A stretch of 13,223 nt of DNA from Sulfuricurvum sp. (GCA_024635855.1 JAGXHZ010000057.1:1-13223); one strand, 5' to 3'; positions 1 through 7,493 are shown, counted from the stretch's first letter. Program-made: numbers and translations. The notes: generated from the letters alone by a model not told the origin.

Positions 1-579
1 AATTTATGCAATGCTGATGAAGATTTTTTCGATAATTTGGATGATATTATAGAAGATACGATGGTGCAGATGTTTATCCTCCATCCCAAAACGATTTCCG
101 AGATAGAGCAAACCCAAAAAATCGCGGATGAATATGAGAGTATCTTTTACTCTGTGCCGTTGCATTTACAGGATAAAGCGGATGGAAAGTGTGTTGCATT
201 TTCGATTGTGAGTGATGAAGATAGTGTCATGATGAGTGATAAACCTATCGTCATCGATGAAGTATATCTCAATGAGACGCTGATTGATTCTTTAGGTGAG
301 TGCAGAGGGATTATCCTCAATGCTACGCATGAGCATGAAAATCTCCCTAACTTTTACCTCGCGATGGGGATGGGAAATATCGGAGCGTTTGATACAGAGG
401 TGTTGGCGCAGATGAGCATGGATAGGATCGTTCTCCAAAGCACCTATCCGAATCATGGGTTTGAGGAGATAATGGAGTGTGTAAAAGTAATCTCCAATGC
501 GATGTTTCGACCAGAGCAGAGTATTATCGCCCGTGCGACGAAAAGTTCACTCGAATTGTTCGGATTCCGTAAGAGCTGA
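1..579 (+). CDS. Divergent TatD-like protein, 5' end missing
   Basis: The frame is open from base 1 and ends at TGA 577-579, giving 192 visible residues. A TTG codon at 37 could serve as a start, but the open upstream frame resembles the first part of TatD metal-dependent hydrolases, so I think only a few N-terminal residues (the usual D-x-H-x-H region) lie outside the window. The order of elements fits a TatD barrel: an early acidic helix, a sensor-like strand near bases 61-100, and a C-terminal I-A-R-A-T-x-x-S-x-E-L-F-G-F tail typical of the family. However, the position where TatD has E-T-D reads Q-S-T (bases 436-444), and no H-P pair or other metal-binding histidines are evident. It is therefore probably a non-catalytic or altered paralog. 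It could also be an unrelated conserved protein of this clade; family call moderate. Confidence 0.55.
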   Translation, partial: NLCNADEDFFDNLDDIIEDTMVQMFILHPKTISEIEQTQKIADEYESIFYSVPLHLQDKADGKCVAFSIVSDEDSVMMSDKPIVIDEVYLNETLIDSLGECRGIILNATHEHENLPNFYLAMGMGNIGAFDTEVLAQMSMDRIVLQSTYPNHGFEEIMECVKVISNAMFRPEQSIIARATKSSLELFGFRKS

Positions 580-583
580 TATT

Positions 584-610
584 TTGAGAGTAATCGGGGT
601 ATGCTATAAT
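584..610 (+). promoter_or_regulatory. Candidate extended -10 promoter of the vanZ-like gene
   Basis: TGCTATAAT at 602-610 is a perfect TATAAT (605-610) with the extended TG. A weak -35 candidate TTGAGA lies at 584-589, with a 15-base spacer. Only seven bases separate the -10 box from the ATG at 618, so transcription would start at or next to the start codon and the message would be leaderless. It sits immediately after the stop codon of the upstream gene. Confidence 0.6.
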
Positions 611-617
611 TCTATCA

Positions 618-974
618 ATGAAAACAATTTTTTTTAAAAGCGTATTGCTTGGCAATTTTAGTGTGATAGAGTATTTAGCGCTTACACCACAACATATCGA
701 AGCTATGGATGGAATGTGGGATAAACAAAACCACTTTGTTGCATTTTTTGTTTTATTTATTTTAATCAGTTTTGCATACAATCATTTTTCAGAAGTCAGA
801 AAAATTGCTCTATTGTTGCTCGTTGGTTTTCAAATTGAAGCAACGCAGTATTTTATACCGGGACGTTTTTTTTCAACTTTGGATATTGTGGCGGACAGTA
901 TAGGTATTCTTATTGGAGTTGTTCTATGGCGGGGTATGCGTTCATCACGCTGGGGTATTAAAACACCTCTTTAA
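618..974 (+). CDS. VanZ-like family membrane protein
   Basis: This 118-residue protein carries the VanZ signature: D-K-x-x-H-F-x-A-F-F near residues 35-43, a conserved acidic residue in a helix (G-F-Q-I-E-A-T-Q, about 80-87), and the R-x-F-S-x-L-D-I-V-A-D-S-I-G motif near 92-105. These are followed by a last hydrophobic helix (I-G-I-L-I-G-V-V-L-W). Three or four membrane segments are likely. VanZ relatives are small inner-membrane proteins; the founding member affects teicoplanin resistance, but for most members the function is unknown. No Shine-Dalgarno is visible before the ATG, whereas a strong -10 box is, so the gene may be translated from a leaderless message. A later start (Met29 or Met32) would remove the N-terminal hydrophobic part and is less likely. 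The 3' end overlaps the convergent ywbE gene by 17 bases. Confidence 0.8.
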   Translation: MKTIFFKSVLLGNFSVIEYLALTPQHIEAMDGMWDKQNHFVAFFVLFILISFAYNHFSEVRKIALLLLVGFQIEATQYFIPGRFFSTLDIVADSIGILIGVVLWRGMRSSRWGIKTPL

Positions 975-1149
975 CGCGACCAACTTCACCGCTCATTAAG
1001 CGTACTTTGATACCGTGAGGATGAGAAGAGGAGTTAGTAAGAAGATCACGTACAATTCCTTCAGTAAGTTTTCCCGAAGATTGATCTTGCTTTAGGACTA
1101 TGGTGACGCGTTTACCGGATTGTATATTCTTACGCTCATTCCCGTTCAT
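958..1149 (-). CDS. ywbE: YwbE family small protein
   Basis: A 63-residue protein matching the YwbE family (DUF2196) over its whole length. It has an N-terminal N-G-x-x-R-K-x-I-x-x-G segment, then V-x-I-V-L-K-x-D-Q-x-x-G-K-L-T-x-G-I-V, then L-T-N-S-x-x-H-P-H-G-I-K-V-R-L, and ends with G-x-V-G-R-V. The predicted fold is a small beta-barrel; the cellular role is not established. A purine-rich Shine-Dalgarno (AAGGGAA) lies just upstream, inside or beside the end of the preceding 61-residue gene, nine bases away, so the two are probably co-transcribed. The 3' end overlaps the convergent vanZ-like gene. Confidence 0.85.
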   Translation of the reverse strand: MNGNERKNIQSGKRVTIVLKQDQSSGKLTEGIVRDLLTNSSSHPHGIKVRLMSGEVGRVKEVF

Positions 1150-1158
1150 ACAGTTCCC

Positions 1159-1344
1159 TTAGTCTCTTAGATTGAGCCATGATGGAGGATTATCGAAACA
1201 AAGTTCACTTTGATTCCAGTCATTTTTTTCTCCGTGACGTGCATGAAGTTTTCCATCGATATGAATATATTGTAGACCTGTGACGGTGCTGGTGAGTTTT
1301 TTACCTTTTGAAAGGGCATCTAAAACGGCTTCTCTGCTTTCCAT
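1159..1344 (-). CDS. Small protein of unknown function (61 residues)
   Basis: I do not recognise a family. The protein is soluble and mixed in charge: an N-terminal helix (M-E-S-R-E-A-V-L-D-A-L) followed by an apparently beta-rich part with aromatic residues and H-x-R-H, ending P-S-W-L-N-L-R-D. It has no signal peptide or membrane segment. It is supported as a gene by an AAGGA Shine-Dalgarno eight bases before the ATG, tight spacing (nine bases) to ywbE on the same strand, and non-overlap with other genes. A direct repeat GATCAC-TAAG-GATCAC spans its ribosome-binding site (1348-1363). A candidate -10 (TAATAT, 1381-1386) is weak. Confidence 0.65.
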   Translation of the reverse strand: MESREAVLDALSKGKKLTSTVTGLQYIHIDGKLHARHGEKNDWNQSELCFDNPPSWLNLRD

Positions 1345-1347
1345 TTG

Positions 1348-1363
1348 GTGATCCTTAGTGATC
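1348..1363 (-). repeat. Direct repeat over the ribosome-binding site of the 61-residue gene
   Basis: Read on the minus strand, GATCAC occurs twice with a 10-base period (1358-1363 and 1348-1353). The AAGGAT Shine-Dalgarno lies across the junction (1351-1356). The spacing equals one helical turn, which would suit a DNA-binding dimer, but two copies of six bases can easily arise by chance. Confidence 0.3.
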
Positions 1364-1456
1364 GTGAATAGGGTTGGTAGATATTATTGAAAAGTGGGTG
1401 AATAGTTCTTTCTGGAGCGACGAATGAAACGATTGTTAATGAATGAATAGAAGATA

Positions 1457-1477
1457 TTGAGCAGAAAACCTGCTCAA
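1457..1477 (-). terminator. Hairpin after cspA, probable terminator or 3' stabiliser
   Basis: A perfect 8-bp stem, TTGAGCAG (1457-1464) and CTGCTCAA (1470-1477), with a five-base loop lies 10 bases past the cspA stop codon. On the cspA transcript it is followed by a T-rich but interrupted tract rather than a clean U-run. It may therefore terminate weakly or only protect the 3' end. Confidence 0.5.
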
Positions 1478-1487
1478 TAAGAAGAAA

Positions 1488-1706
1488 TTACAGTGCTGTA
1501 ACGTTTTCTGCTTGTGGGCCTTTTTCGCCTTGACCAACAGTATAAGATACTTTTTGACCTTCTTCAAGTGAAACACGGCCATAACCAGTACGGTTAATTT
1601 GACGAAAGTGAACAAACAAATCTTTGTCTCCGTTATCTTGTTGGATAAATCCAAAACCTTTTTCGCCATTGAACCATTTTACTGTTCCGTTGATTACATC
1701 TGCCAT
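1488..1706 (-). CDS. CspA-family cold-shock protein
   Basis: A single cold-shock domain of 72 residues. The RNA-binding motifs are clear: [11 protein letters not shown] (RNP1, residues 11-21) and D-L-F-V-H-F (RNP2, about 29-34), ending with the usual G-P-Q-A-E-N-V. Such proteins bind single-stranded RNA/DNA and melt mRNA structure, often on cold shock. I chose the ATG at 1706 (M-A-D-V-I-N-G-T-V) over an upstream in-frame ATG at 1733 because it gives the family's usual length and has an AAAAGG Shine-Dalgarno about seven bases upstream. The serine common after F-V-H-F is arginine here. The gene has its own sigma70-type promoter and a long leader. Confidence 0.95.
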   Translation of the reverse strand: MADVINGTVKWFNGEKGFGFIQQDNGDKDLFVHFRQINRTGYGRVSLEEGQKVSYTVGQGEKGPQAENVTAL

Positions 1707-1851
1707 AGTAGACCTTTTTGTTAAAAAATACACCCCGTTGCCGTGGTGGTCGAAAATATAAATTGGAGTATTCTTAGAGCGGGCCGTACTGTTAACAAAA
1801 GGTCTTCAATAGAGAGCTAGCCAAAGATGAAACTCTAAATCATCTTTCAAT
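1707..1851 (-). promoter_or_regulatory. Long 5' leader of cspA with 5' hairpin, possible thermosensor
   Basis: If transcription starts about 7 bases past the -10 box at 1858-1863, the leader is about 145 bases. Near its 5' end is an 8-bp hairpin, AAAGATGA (1823-1830) pairing with TCATCTTT (1840-1847) around a nine-base loop. E. coli cspA has a leader of similar length that acts as an RNA thermosensor. The position and length here suggest the same kind of control, but the sequence similarity to E. coli was not established. Confidence 0.45.
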
Positions 1852-1857
1852 AGCTGA

Positions 1858-1886
1858 AGTATAGCTGAAAAAAAGTAAAAAAGCAA
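1858..1886 (-). promoter_or_regulatory. sigma70-type promoter of cspA
   Basis: Read on the minus strand: TTGCTT (1881-1886), 17-base spacer, TATACT (1858-1863). A direct repeat TAGCTGAA (1851-1858 and 1862-1869, + strand) overlaps the -10 box and could be a regulator site. Spacing and hexamers are close to consensus. Confidence 0.65.
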
Positions 1887-1947
1887 TAAAGTATTTTAAA
1901 CTTAACGCTTTAATCGGATAAACTCGTAAAAAAATTGGATATATAGT

Positions 1948-3015
1948 ATGGATCAAGTTACAAAAGATGAGGCAATCAAAGGGGCATTCTTCGGTGCTTT
2001 AGTGGGTGATGCCCTGTGTTTAGGGAGTCATTATGAGTATGACGCACAAAAGATTTTTAGAGCGTATGGTGATAAGCACATTGAAAAGTTTATGTCTCCA
2101 GGAGAGATGATGGGTGGTCAAACACATGGTATTGGATGGGGCGAGCGTAATTATCATCCGGGGAAAAGTGCAGGCGGAACTACCGATTATGGGGATTATA
2201 ATGTGGTTGTTTTAGAACATTTGAGTTCCATCGCTGTACCGCCAAGATCTTTTGATGTGAGTGCAATGATTGGGCATTGGATGAATCGTCTTGAAAACGG
2301 ATGGGGCTCATGGATTTGTACCATGACAAAAGAAACGTATGCACAAGTACGACAAGGTGTCCCAGTAGAGCGTTTAGGTGGAATCTCGAATGCGATGGCG
2401 ATTCGTCATGTTGCGGCACATGGTTATTATGAAAACGAAGAAGAGCTGGCAAATGTTGCTCGAGCTTGTATGTTTACTCATAAAAACAGTGAAGCCCTTG
2501 GTGGAGGAGAATTTTTTGCCCGTGTTACACATCGTGTTATCAATGGTTCCTCTCCTCAAGACGCGATTGAAGCGGTTGCCGTACAGATGGGCGGTTTTGT
2601 AGAGCGTAAAGTGGCGCAGGCGATTGCAAAATTTACCGAAGCAACCGATCCTGAATTACCATTGTCACGTGAATCTTTTGTAGATGATTTGGCGTTGACC
2701 AGTATGGCACGATTGTGGGATATTGGACGCTCAGAACCTATAAAAGTGGGTAAGGCAAGCCCGACAGAGGGGACGCTTCCGGGAGCGGTTTATTTTATTC
2801 TCAAGTATGAAAATCAAGCAGATGGCTTAAAAAAAGCACTGCAAGCCAATGCTATGGTAGGAGGCGATAATGCCTCTCGTGCTATTGCCATCGGGATGGT
2901 CTTGGGTGCGTACAAAGGTGTTAATGCCATTCCCTCTGAGTGGAAAGAGACATTGGATCAGTGGGAGTATTGTGAAAACTTGCTTAATACACTTCCATTA
3001 TTAAATAGAGGATGA
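1948..3015 (+). CDS. ADP-ribosylglycohydrolase family protein, J1-crystallin type
   Basis: A 355-residue protein with the family's all-helical pattern. It opens with G-A-F-F-G-A-L-V-G-D-A-L near residues 12-23, then T-T-D-Y-G-D (78-83) where DraG-type enzymes have the first metal-binding T-D-D/T-x-Y-G-D segment. It ends with G-G-D-N-A-S-R-A-I-A-I-G (from 305), corresponding to the second metal site. DraG/ARH enzymes remove ADP-ribose from proteins or small molecules using two Mg ions. Here the usual D-x-D-T of the C-terminal site is D-N-A-S, as in the J1-crystallin-like branch, so one acidic ligand is absent and activity cannot be assumed. A weak Shine-Dalgarno (TTGGA) precedes the ATG; a possible promoter (TTAAAC, 17 bases, TAAACT) is poor. 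Its stop touches the next gene (GAGGATGAAAATG), implying co-translation with the methyltransferase. Confidence 0.85.
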   Translation: MDQVTKDEAIKGAFFGALVGDALCLGSHYEYDAQKIFRAYGDKHIEKFMSPGEMMGGQTHGIGWGERNYHPGKSAGGTTDYGDYNVVVLEHLSSIAVPPRSFDVSAMIGHWMNRLENGWGSWICTMTKETYAQVRQGVPVERLGGISNAMAIRHVAAHGYYENEEELANVARACMFTHKNSEALGGGEFFARVTHRVINGSSPQDAIEAVAVQMGGFVERKVAQAIAKFTEATDPELPLSRESFVDDLALTSMARLWDIGRSEPIKVGKASPTEGTLPGAVYFILKYENQADGLKKALQANAMVGGDNASRAIAIGMVLGAYKGVNAIPSEWKETLDQWEYCENLLNTLPLLNRG

Positions 3016-3017
3016 AA

Positions 3018-3767
3018 ATGAAAGAAAATAATATTTACGAAACAGATGAGTTGGTCTCTCAATATTGCGATTTTCAATATGGAGATGACTATTTTGGTGT
3101 GACAAATTTTGCTAAAGTATGTGCTCAAAAAGCCATTGGGTATTCAAAAAATACGCAACAAAACAAGGCATTAGATTTAGGATGTGCAACAGGGCGGGCG
3201 TCTTTTGAATTGGCGCTAGAATTTGATCATGTTGATGGTGTTGACTATTCGAAAAGCTTTATCGATGCGGCAGTAGAGCTTCAAAAAAATGGTCGAATAC
3301 TGTATGCGCAAAATACAGAAGGTGAGCTTAAAAATCAAATACTTGTTGATATGACAATGTACAGCTTTCGAGATGCGTGTGTTAAAGTTGCATTTTCTCA
3401 AGGGGATGCATGCGCTTTGGCTGAAAATTTTAGCGGCTATGATTTGGTTATGGCCACCAATCTCATCGACCGATTGTATCAGCCAAAATTGTTTTTATCA
3501 ACCATTCATGAGCGGATTAATGATGATGGAATTTTGGTACTGACTTCACCTTATACATGGAGAGAAGAATACACGGCGAAAAAGTTTTGGCTGGGTGGGT
3601 ATGTGGATGAAAATGGAAAAGAAGTCTCGACGTTAGAGGGATTAAAAGAACTATTGGAAAGTAATTTTGAGCTTATCGCAACCGAAGACATCCCATTCGT
3701 TATTCGCGAAACCGCACGTAAGTTTCAACATACGATTTCGCAAATGTCGGTGTGGAGGAAGAGATAA
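3018..3767 (+). CDS. Free-standing 4-mercaptohistidine N1-methyltransferase (OvoA C-terminal type)
   Basis: This 249-residue Rossmann SAM methyltransferase matches, along its whole length, the domain normally fused to the C-terminus of OvoA. It begins N-I-Y-E-T-D-E-L-V-S-Q-Y, followed by motif I A-L-D-L-G-C-A-T-G-R (51-60) and V-D-G-V-D-Y-S (72-78). Next come the family-specific N-L-I-D-R-L-Y, then S-P-Y-T-W-R-E-E-Y-T, W-L-G-G-Y, and near the end P-F-V-I-R-E-T-A-R-K-F-Q-H-T. In OvoA this domain methylates the imidazole N of 4-mercaptohistidine to give ovothiol. The sulfoxide synthase half is not in this window, so the true substrate is open. I prefer the ATG at 3018 because GAGG (3008-3011) is spaced six bases before it; an ATG at 3012 overlaps the upstream stop (ATGA) but has no room for that site. 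It ends in tandem TAA stops nine bases from convergent dnaX. Confidence 0.85.
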   Translation: MKENNIYETDELVSQYCDFQYGDDYFGVTNFAKVCAQKAIGYSKNTQQNKALDLGCATGRASFELALEFDHVDGVDYSKSFIDAAVELQKNGRILYAQNTEGELKNQILVDMTMYSFRDACVKVAFSQGDACALAENFSGYDLVMATNLIDRLYQPKLFLSTIHERINDDGILVLTSPYTWREEYTAKKFWLGGYVDENGKEVSTLEGLKELLESNFELIATEDIPFVIRETARKFQHTISQMSVWRKR

Positions 3768-3776
3768 TAAGGAACG

Positions 3777-5405
3777 TTAAACCTTCGACTGCACCGTAAT
3801 CTTCGTTGCTTCAAAGAGTTCGGCGGCTTTGGCGATCATGGGTTCTTTTAGGACGTCGGAGCCGTCAAATTCTTTGACACTGACTTCATCGCATTGACTG
3901 ACACAGCTTCCGACGCTAATTTCTACATCTTCTACCATAGAGGCTGGTTCTATGACAGGTTCATTGATAGGTTCAATTATTACAGGTTCGGGTGTTGGCT
4001 CTGGAGCTTTTGCAACTGCTTCCTTGGTGCATCCTTGAGATTTTATCACGGTGTCGATCCCGTAGATTTCACGGACAAATTGTCGGATAATGGAGTAGCC
4101 ATGCTTCAAAAGCTCTCTGTCGTTTCCTTCGGCACAACTTTCCCATGTGAGGGTGCTTCCATCAAATGAAACAAACGTGATATTGTTCTCAAAGCATCGT
4201 GAAAGGGTGGCATCACGGTCACGGATTTTGGCGCATAAGTGATCAAAAGGGGAGACTTCGGACGCGGTTACGGTGATTTTTTGGACAGGTTGAGGAGCTG
4301 TTGCTGCCGGTGTTGTATTGGGAACTGAATGCAGCGGTGTACGTGATTCGAGGGACTCGATCATCTCATCGATCTCTTTGATCTTCAGTGCTTCAATCAT
4401 TTTGAAAAGGATGAGTCCTATGACAAATCCTCCGTCAGCATTGATGGAAAAGAGGGTTTTTGCATCACTTAGGATACGGAAAAATCGTTCAATCACCAGA
4501 GGGCTAAATCGGTGGTCTCCTTCATAAAGCTTCTCTTTTAGATAGGCGATAAGCTCATCGACTACCATTTCGGCTTCATAAGATTCGAGCTCTTTGAGCA
4601 TTGTGATAAGTCCATTGCGGTCTTTGGCAAAAATCGCGTCAAAGAGGAGTGAGATGTACTCAGGATCAAGAAGTCCTAACATGTCGGCAACGGTTTTTAC
4701 GTCTACGAAGCCTTTGGAGTAGATAATCGCCTGATCGAGCAGGGTGAGGGTGTCGCGTAGGCTCCCTGAACCGCTACGGGCTAAAATATCGAGGGATTCA
4801 GCTTGAAACTCAATGTTCTCAAGGTGGAGAATGTGACTGAGGTGATGAACGATATTCGGGTGACTGATACGCTTAAAACGAAAATGCTGGGTTCGACTCA
4901 AGATAGTCGGAGGGAGTTTGAGGGGATCGGTGGTTGCTAGGATAAATTTGACGTATTCAGGAGGCTCTTCTAGGGTTTTAAGAAGGGCATTATGCGCTTC
5001 TTTGGTGAGCATGTGCACTTCGTCAATAATGAAGATTTTAAATGCACCTGCTGCAGGACGGTATTTGGTGTTTTCGATGAGGTCACGAATATCATCGATT
5101 TTACGACTGGATGCGGCGTCCATTTCGATGATGTCAATGTGACGACCCTCATTTGCCATCACACAGTGGGAACAGACATCACACGGTGAGGAAGTTGGAC
5201 CGTTTTCGCACATCAACGATTTTGCAAAAATCCGTGCCGTAGAGGTTTTTCCTGAACCGCGAAGTCCTGAAAAAAGATACGCATGAGAGAGACGTTTGGA
5301 ATCCAGAGCGAGGCTGAGAGTTTGAGAGATACTCTCTTGACCGATAAGCTCTTCGAATCGTTTTGGGCGGTATTTTAATGCTAATACTTCGGAACGTTCT
5401 GCCAT
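3777..5405 (-). CDS. dnaX: DNA polymerase III subunit gamma/tau
   Basis: The 542-residue clamp-loader ATPase shows all AAA+ elements: Walker A G-L-R-G-S-G-K-T (47-54), a zinc-binding cysteine set (Cys66, 75, 78, 81), Walker B I-I-D-E-V-H (126-131), L-K-T-L-E-E-P-P, sensor-1 A-T-T-D (about 157-160) and the S-R arginine-finger pair (170-171). It loads the beta clamp and organises the replicase. After the collar domain comes a Pro/Ala/Thr-rich linker (about 360-375), then a tau-like region with an E-P-x-x-x-E-P-rich repeat near 470-500. I found no convincing slippery heptamer for a programmed frameshift. The start has an AAAGGAAA Shine-Dalgarno and lies 10 bases after the murI stop, as last gene of rho-murI-dnaX. 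Confidence 0.96.
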   Translation of the reverse strand: MAERSEVLALKYRPKRFEELIGQESISQTLSLALDSKRLSHAYLFSGLRGSGKTSTARIFAKSLMCENGPTSSPCDVCSHCVMANEGRHIDIIEMDAASSRKIDDIRDLIENTKYRPAAGAFKIFIIDEVHMLTKEAHNALLKTLEEPPEYVKFILATTDPLKLPPTILSRTQHFRFKRISHPNIVHHLSHILHLENIEFQAESLDILARSGSGSLRDTLTLLDQAIIYSKGFVDVKTVADMLGLLDPEYISLLFDAIFAKDRNGLITMLKELESYEAEMVVDELIAYLKEKLYEGDHRFSPLVIERFFRILSDAKTLFSINADGGFVIGLILFKMIEALKIKEIDEMIESLESRTPLHSVPNTTPAATAPQPVQKITVTASEVSPFDHLCAKIRDRDATLSRCFENNITFVSFDGSTLTWESCAEGNDRELLKHGYSIIRQFVREIYGIDTVIKSQGCTKEAVAKAPEPTPEPVIIEPINEPVIEPASMVEDVEISVGSCVSQCDEVSVKEFDGSDVLKEPMIAKAAELFEATKITVQSKV

Positions 5406-5415
5406 TGCATTTCCT

Positions 5416-6162
5416 TTATAATTGTAGCCATTCTTTGGCGGTACGTCGAAGTCCCTCTGGGTTTTCAGAGGCGAAAAATTTCAATTCTGTATGCTCAAAC
5501 CGTTTCGTAAAATCGTAATGCGCTTCCAAATATTCAACGATTGCTTCTCCTGAGTGGATCAAGGTACTTTTTCCCTCGAAGTAGGACTCTATGGCATTGG
5601 CGATAAGGGGAAAATGGGTACATCCGAGGATAATCGCATCCGGTGCTTGGGTCAAATTGCCAAAATAATGGTTCAAAGTACTTTGGAGGACTTCTCCTTC
5701 ATACAATCCCTCTTCGACGATGGGGACGAGCAGTCCTGTGGCAATTGCGCTGAGATTATGGTAGTCAAGAGCGTTTAGCCCTTTTTCGTATGCGCCTGAT
5801 TTTACCGTGGCTTTGGTCCCTAGAATGAGAATCTTGGCATTCGTATCAGGGATGGCATTTTTGAGGGCTAAGACTCCCGGTTCTACAACGCCGATAACAT
5901 CGTGATCACTGTGAAGACGCATCTCATCCAGAGCGTATGCGCTGACGGTATTACACGCGGTAATGAGCAAATCGATTTCAAAGTTTTTAAAAAATTCTAT
6001 TGCTTCGAGAGAGTAGCGGATAATGGTGTTTTGATCTTTGACCCCATACGGGACGCGGGCGGTATCACCAAAATAGATGATCTCTTCGAAAAGGTGGTGT
6101 TCCAACAGTGATTTGACGACGCTTAAGCCTCCAACCCCGCTATCGAAAACACCGACTCGCAT
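5416..6162 (-). CDS. murI: Glutamate racemase
   Basis: This 248-residue enzyme interconverts L- and D-glutamate for peptidoglycan synthesis in the cytoplasm. Both catalytic cysteines are present in their motifs: A-C-N-T (Cys70) and G-C-T-H-F-P (Cys181). The N-terminal F-D-S-G-V-G-G (6-12) and the G-D-T-A-R-V-P-Y-G loop (32-40) are also intact. Length is within the family's 250-270 range. Its ATG overlaps the rho stop codon by one base (TAATG), so translation is probably coupled to rho. Confidence 0.96.
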   Translation of the reverse strand: MRVGVFDSGVGGLSVVKSLLEHHLFEEIIYFGDTARVPYGVKDQNTIIRYSLEAIEFFKNFEIDLLITACNTVSAYALDEMRLHSDHDVIGVVEPGVLALKNAIPDTNAKILILGTKATVKSGAYEKGLNALDYHNLSAIATGLLVPIVEEGLYEGEVLQSTLNHYFGNLTQAPDAIILGCTHFPLIANAIESYFEGKSTLIHSGEAIVEYLEAHYDFTKRFEHTELKFFASENPEGLRRTAKEWLQL

Positions 6163-7493
6163 TATTTACTCGACTCGTTCATGCTATCAAGAAATTCCGT
6201 ATTGCTTTTGCTCTTTAGCATGGTGCTGTATAGGAAACGCAGTGCTTCAACTTCGTCTTCTTGTTTGTGCAGCATAGAACGTAAAACAAATACTTTTTGC
6301 AATACATCGGCACCTAAAAGAAGTTCTTCTTTACGCGTACCTGATTTGAGAATATCGATTGCAGGATAGATGCGGCGTTCTGAAATCTTACGGCTGAGTA
6401 CGACCTCGGAGTTACCGGTTCCTTTGAACTCTTCGAAAATGACTTCGTCCATTTTGCTTCCTGTTTCGACAAGCGCGGTGGCGATGATGGTAAGACTTCC
6501 ACCATTTTCGATGTTACGAGCAGCACCAAAGAAGCGTTTTGGTTTGTGCAATGCGTTGGCATCGACTCCCCCTGAAAGGACTTTTCCTGAGCTTGGAGTA
6601 ACGGTATTGTACGCACGGGCAAGACGGGTGATGGAGTCGAGCAAGATAACGACATCTTTGCCAAGCTCAACACGACGTTTTGCACGTTCGATGACCATTT
6701 CAGCTACTTTGACATGATTTTTAGCAGGCTCATCAAAAGTAGAGCTATATACTTCACCCTTAACCGAACGTTCCATATCGGTAACTTCTTCAGGACGTTC
6801 ATCGACGAGCAATACCATGAGTTCTGCTTCTGGATGATTCGTGGTGATACCGTGGGCAATTTCTTTTAAAAGTTCTGTTTTTCCTGAGCGTGGAGGGGCA
6901 ACAACGAGACCACGTTGCCCTTTACCTACTGGACAGAACAAATCCATCATTCGTCCAGTAAGATGCGTTGGCTGGTACTCAAGCTTGAGCTGTTCGAGGG
7001 CATAAAGAGGGGTAAGATTTTCAAATAACGGACGTTTTTTAGACTCTTCAGGCGGAAGATAGTTGATCGCTTCGACTTTTAGAAGGGCGTAATAGCGCTC
7101 TTGATCTTTTGGTGCGCGTACTTGACCTGTAACGATGTCCCCATTACGGAGAGCAAAACGTCGGATTTGGGTACTGGAAACGTATGCATCGTGCATCGAA
7201 TCGCTGAAACCTTGGTCGACAGCACGTAAGAAACCGTAACCGTCTTGCATGATTTCCAAAATACCCGTAAAGAGGATGAATCCGCCTTGCTGTACTTGGG
7301 TTTTAAGGATTTCGAAGATGAGGTCTTGACGTTTTAGCTCATTGGGGTCTTCGACATTGAGAGAGGTTGCAATCTCTAGGAGGGTTTCAAGTGTTTTTGT
7401 TCTAAGGGCTTCAATCGTGAACCCTTCTACTGGGGTATGCGTACGGTTTTTGGTGTTGTTTCGAGGAGTAGGGGTTTTTGCGTTTTCGCTCAT
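6162..7493 (-). CDS. rho: Transcription termination factor Rho
   Basis: The hexameric RNA helicase that ends transcription. From the ATG at 7493 the protein has 443 residues: a hydrophilic N-terminus, a Rho N-terminal helical domain (about 25-70), and a cold-shock-like RNA-binding domain with [10 protein letters not shown] (81-90). The ATPase core has P-loop A-P-P-R-S-G-K-T (199-206), L-V-D-E-R-P-E-E-V (229-237), Walker B V-V-I-L-L-D-S (281-287) and the Q-loop region S-G-G-V-D-A-N-A-L (307-315). The frame stays open a further 65 codons upstream, but that extension has no Rho similarity, crosses the promoter and enters the divergent cupin gene, so I reject it. An AAGG lies 11 bases before the start, somewhat far. 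The leader is about 75 bases. Confidence 0.97.
   Translation of the reverse strand: MSENAKTPTPRNNTKNRTHTPVEGFTIEALRTKTLETLLEIATSLNVEDPNELKRQDLIFEILKTQVQQGGFILFTGILEIMQDGYGFLRAVDQGFSDSMHDAYVSSTQIRRFALRNGDIVTGQVRAPKDQERYYALLKVEAINYLPPEESKKRPLFENLTPLYALEQLKLEYQPTHLTGRMMDLFCPVGKGQRGLVVAPPRSGKTELLKEIAHGITTNHPEAELMVLLVDERPEEVTDMERSVKGEVYSSTFDEPAKNHVKVAEMVIERAKRRVELGKDVVILLDSITRLARAYNTVTPSSGKVLSGGVDANALHKPKRFFGAARNIENGGSLTIIATALVETGSKMDEVIFEEFKGTGNSEVVLSRKISERRIYPAIDILKSGTRKEELLLGADVLQKVFVLRSMLHKQEDEVEALRFLYSTMLKSKSNTEFLDSMNESSK

Noticed and set aside
1707..1733. Nine-residue N-terminal extension of the cold-shock protein
   Set aside because: It would read through the Shine-Dalgarno of the better start at 1706, and the family begins at that methionine.
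4270..4290. Programmed frameshift site in dnaX
   Set aside because: The longest A-run in the relevant strand here (six A) does not form a proper X-XXY-YYZ heptamer in frame and no other slippery site was seen downstream of the ATPase domain.
6314..6717. Long open frames on both strands inside rho
   Set aside because: They are shadows of a strongly conserved coding region and show no ribosome-binding site or recognisable domain.
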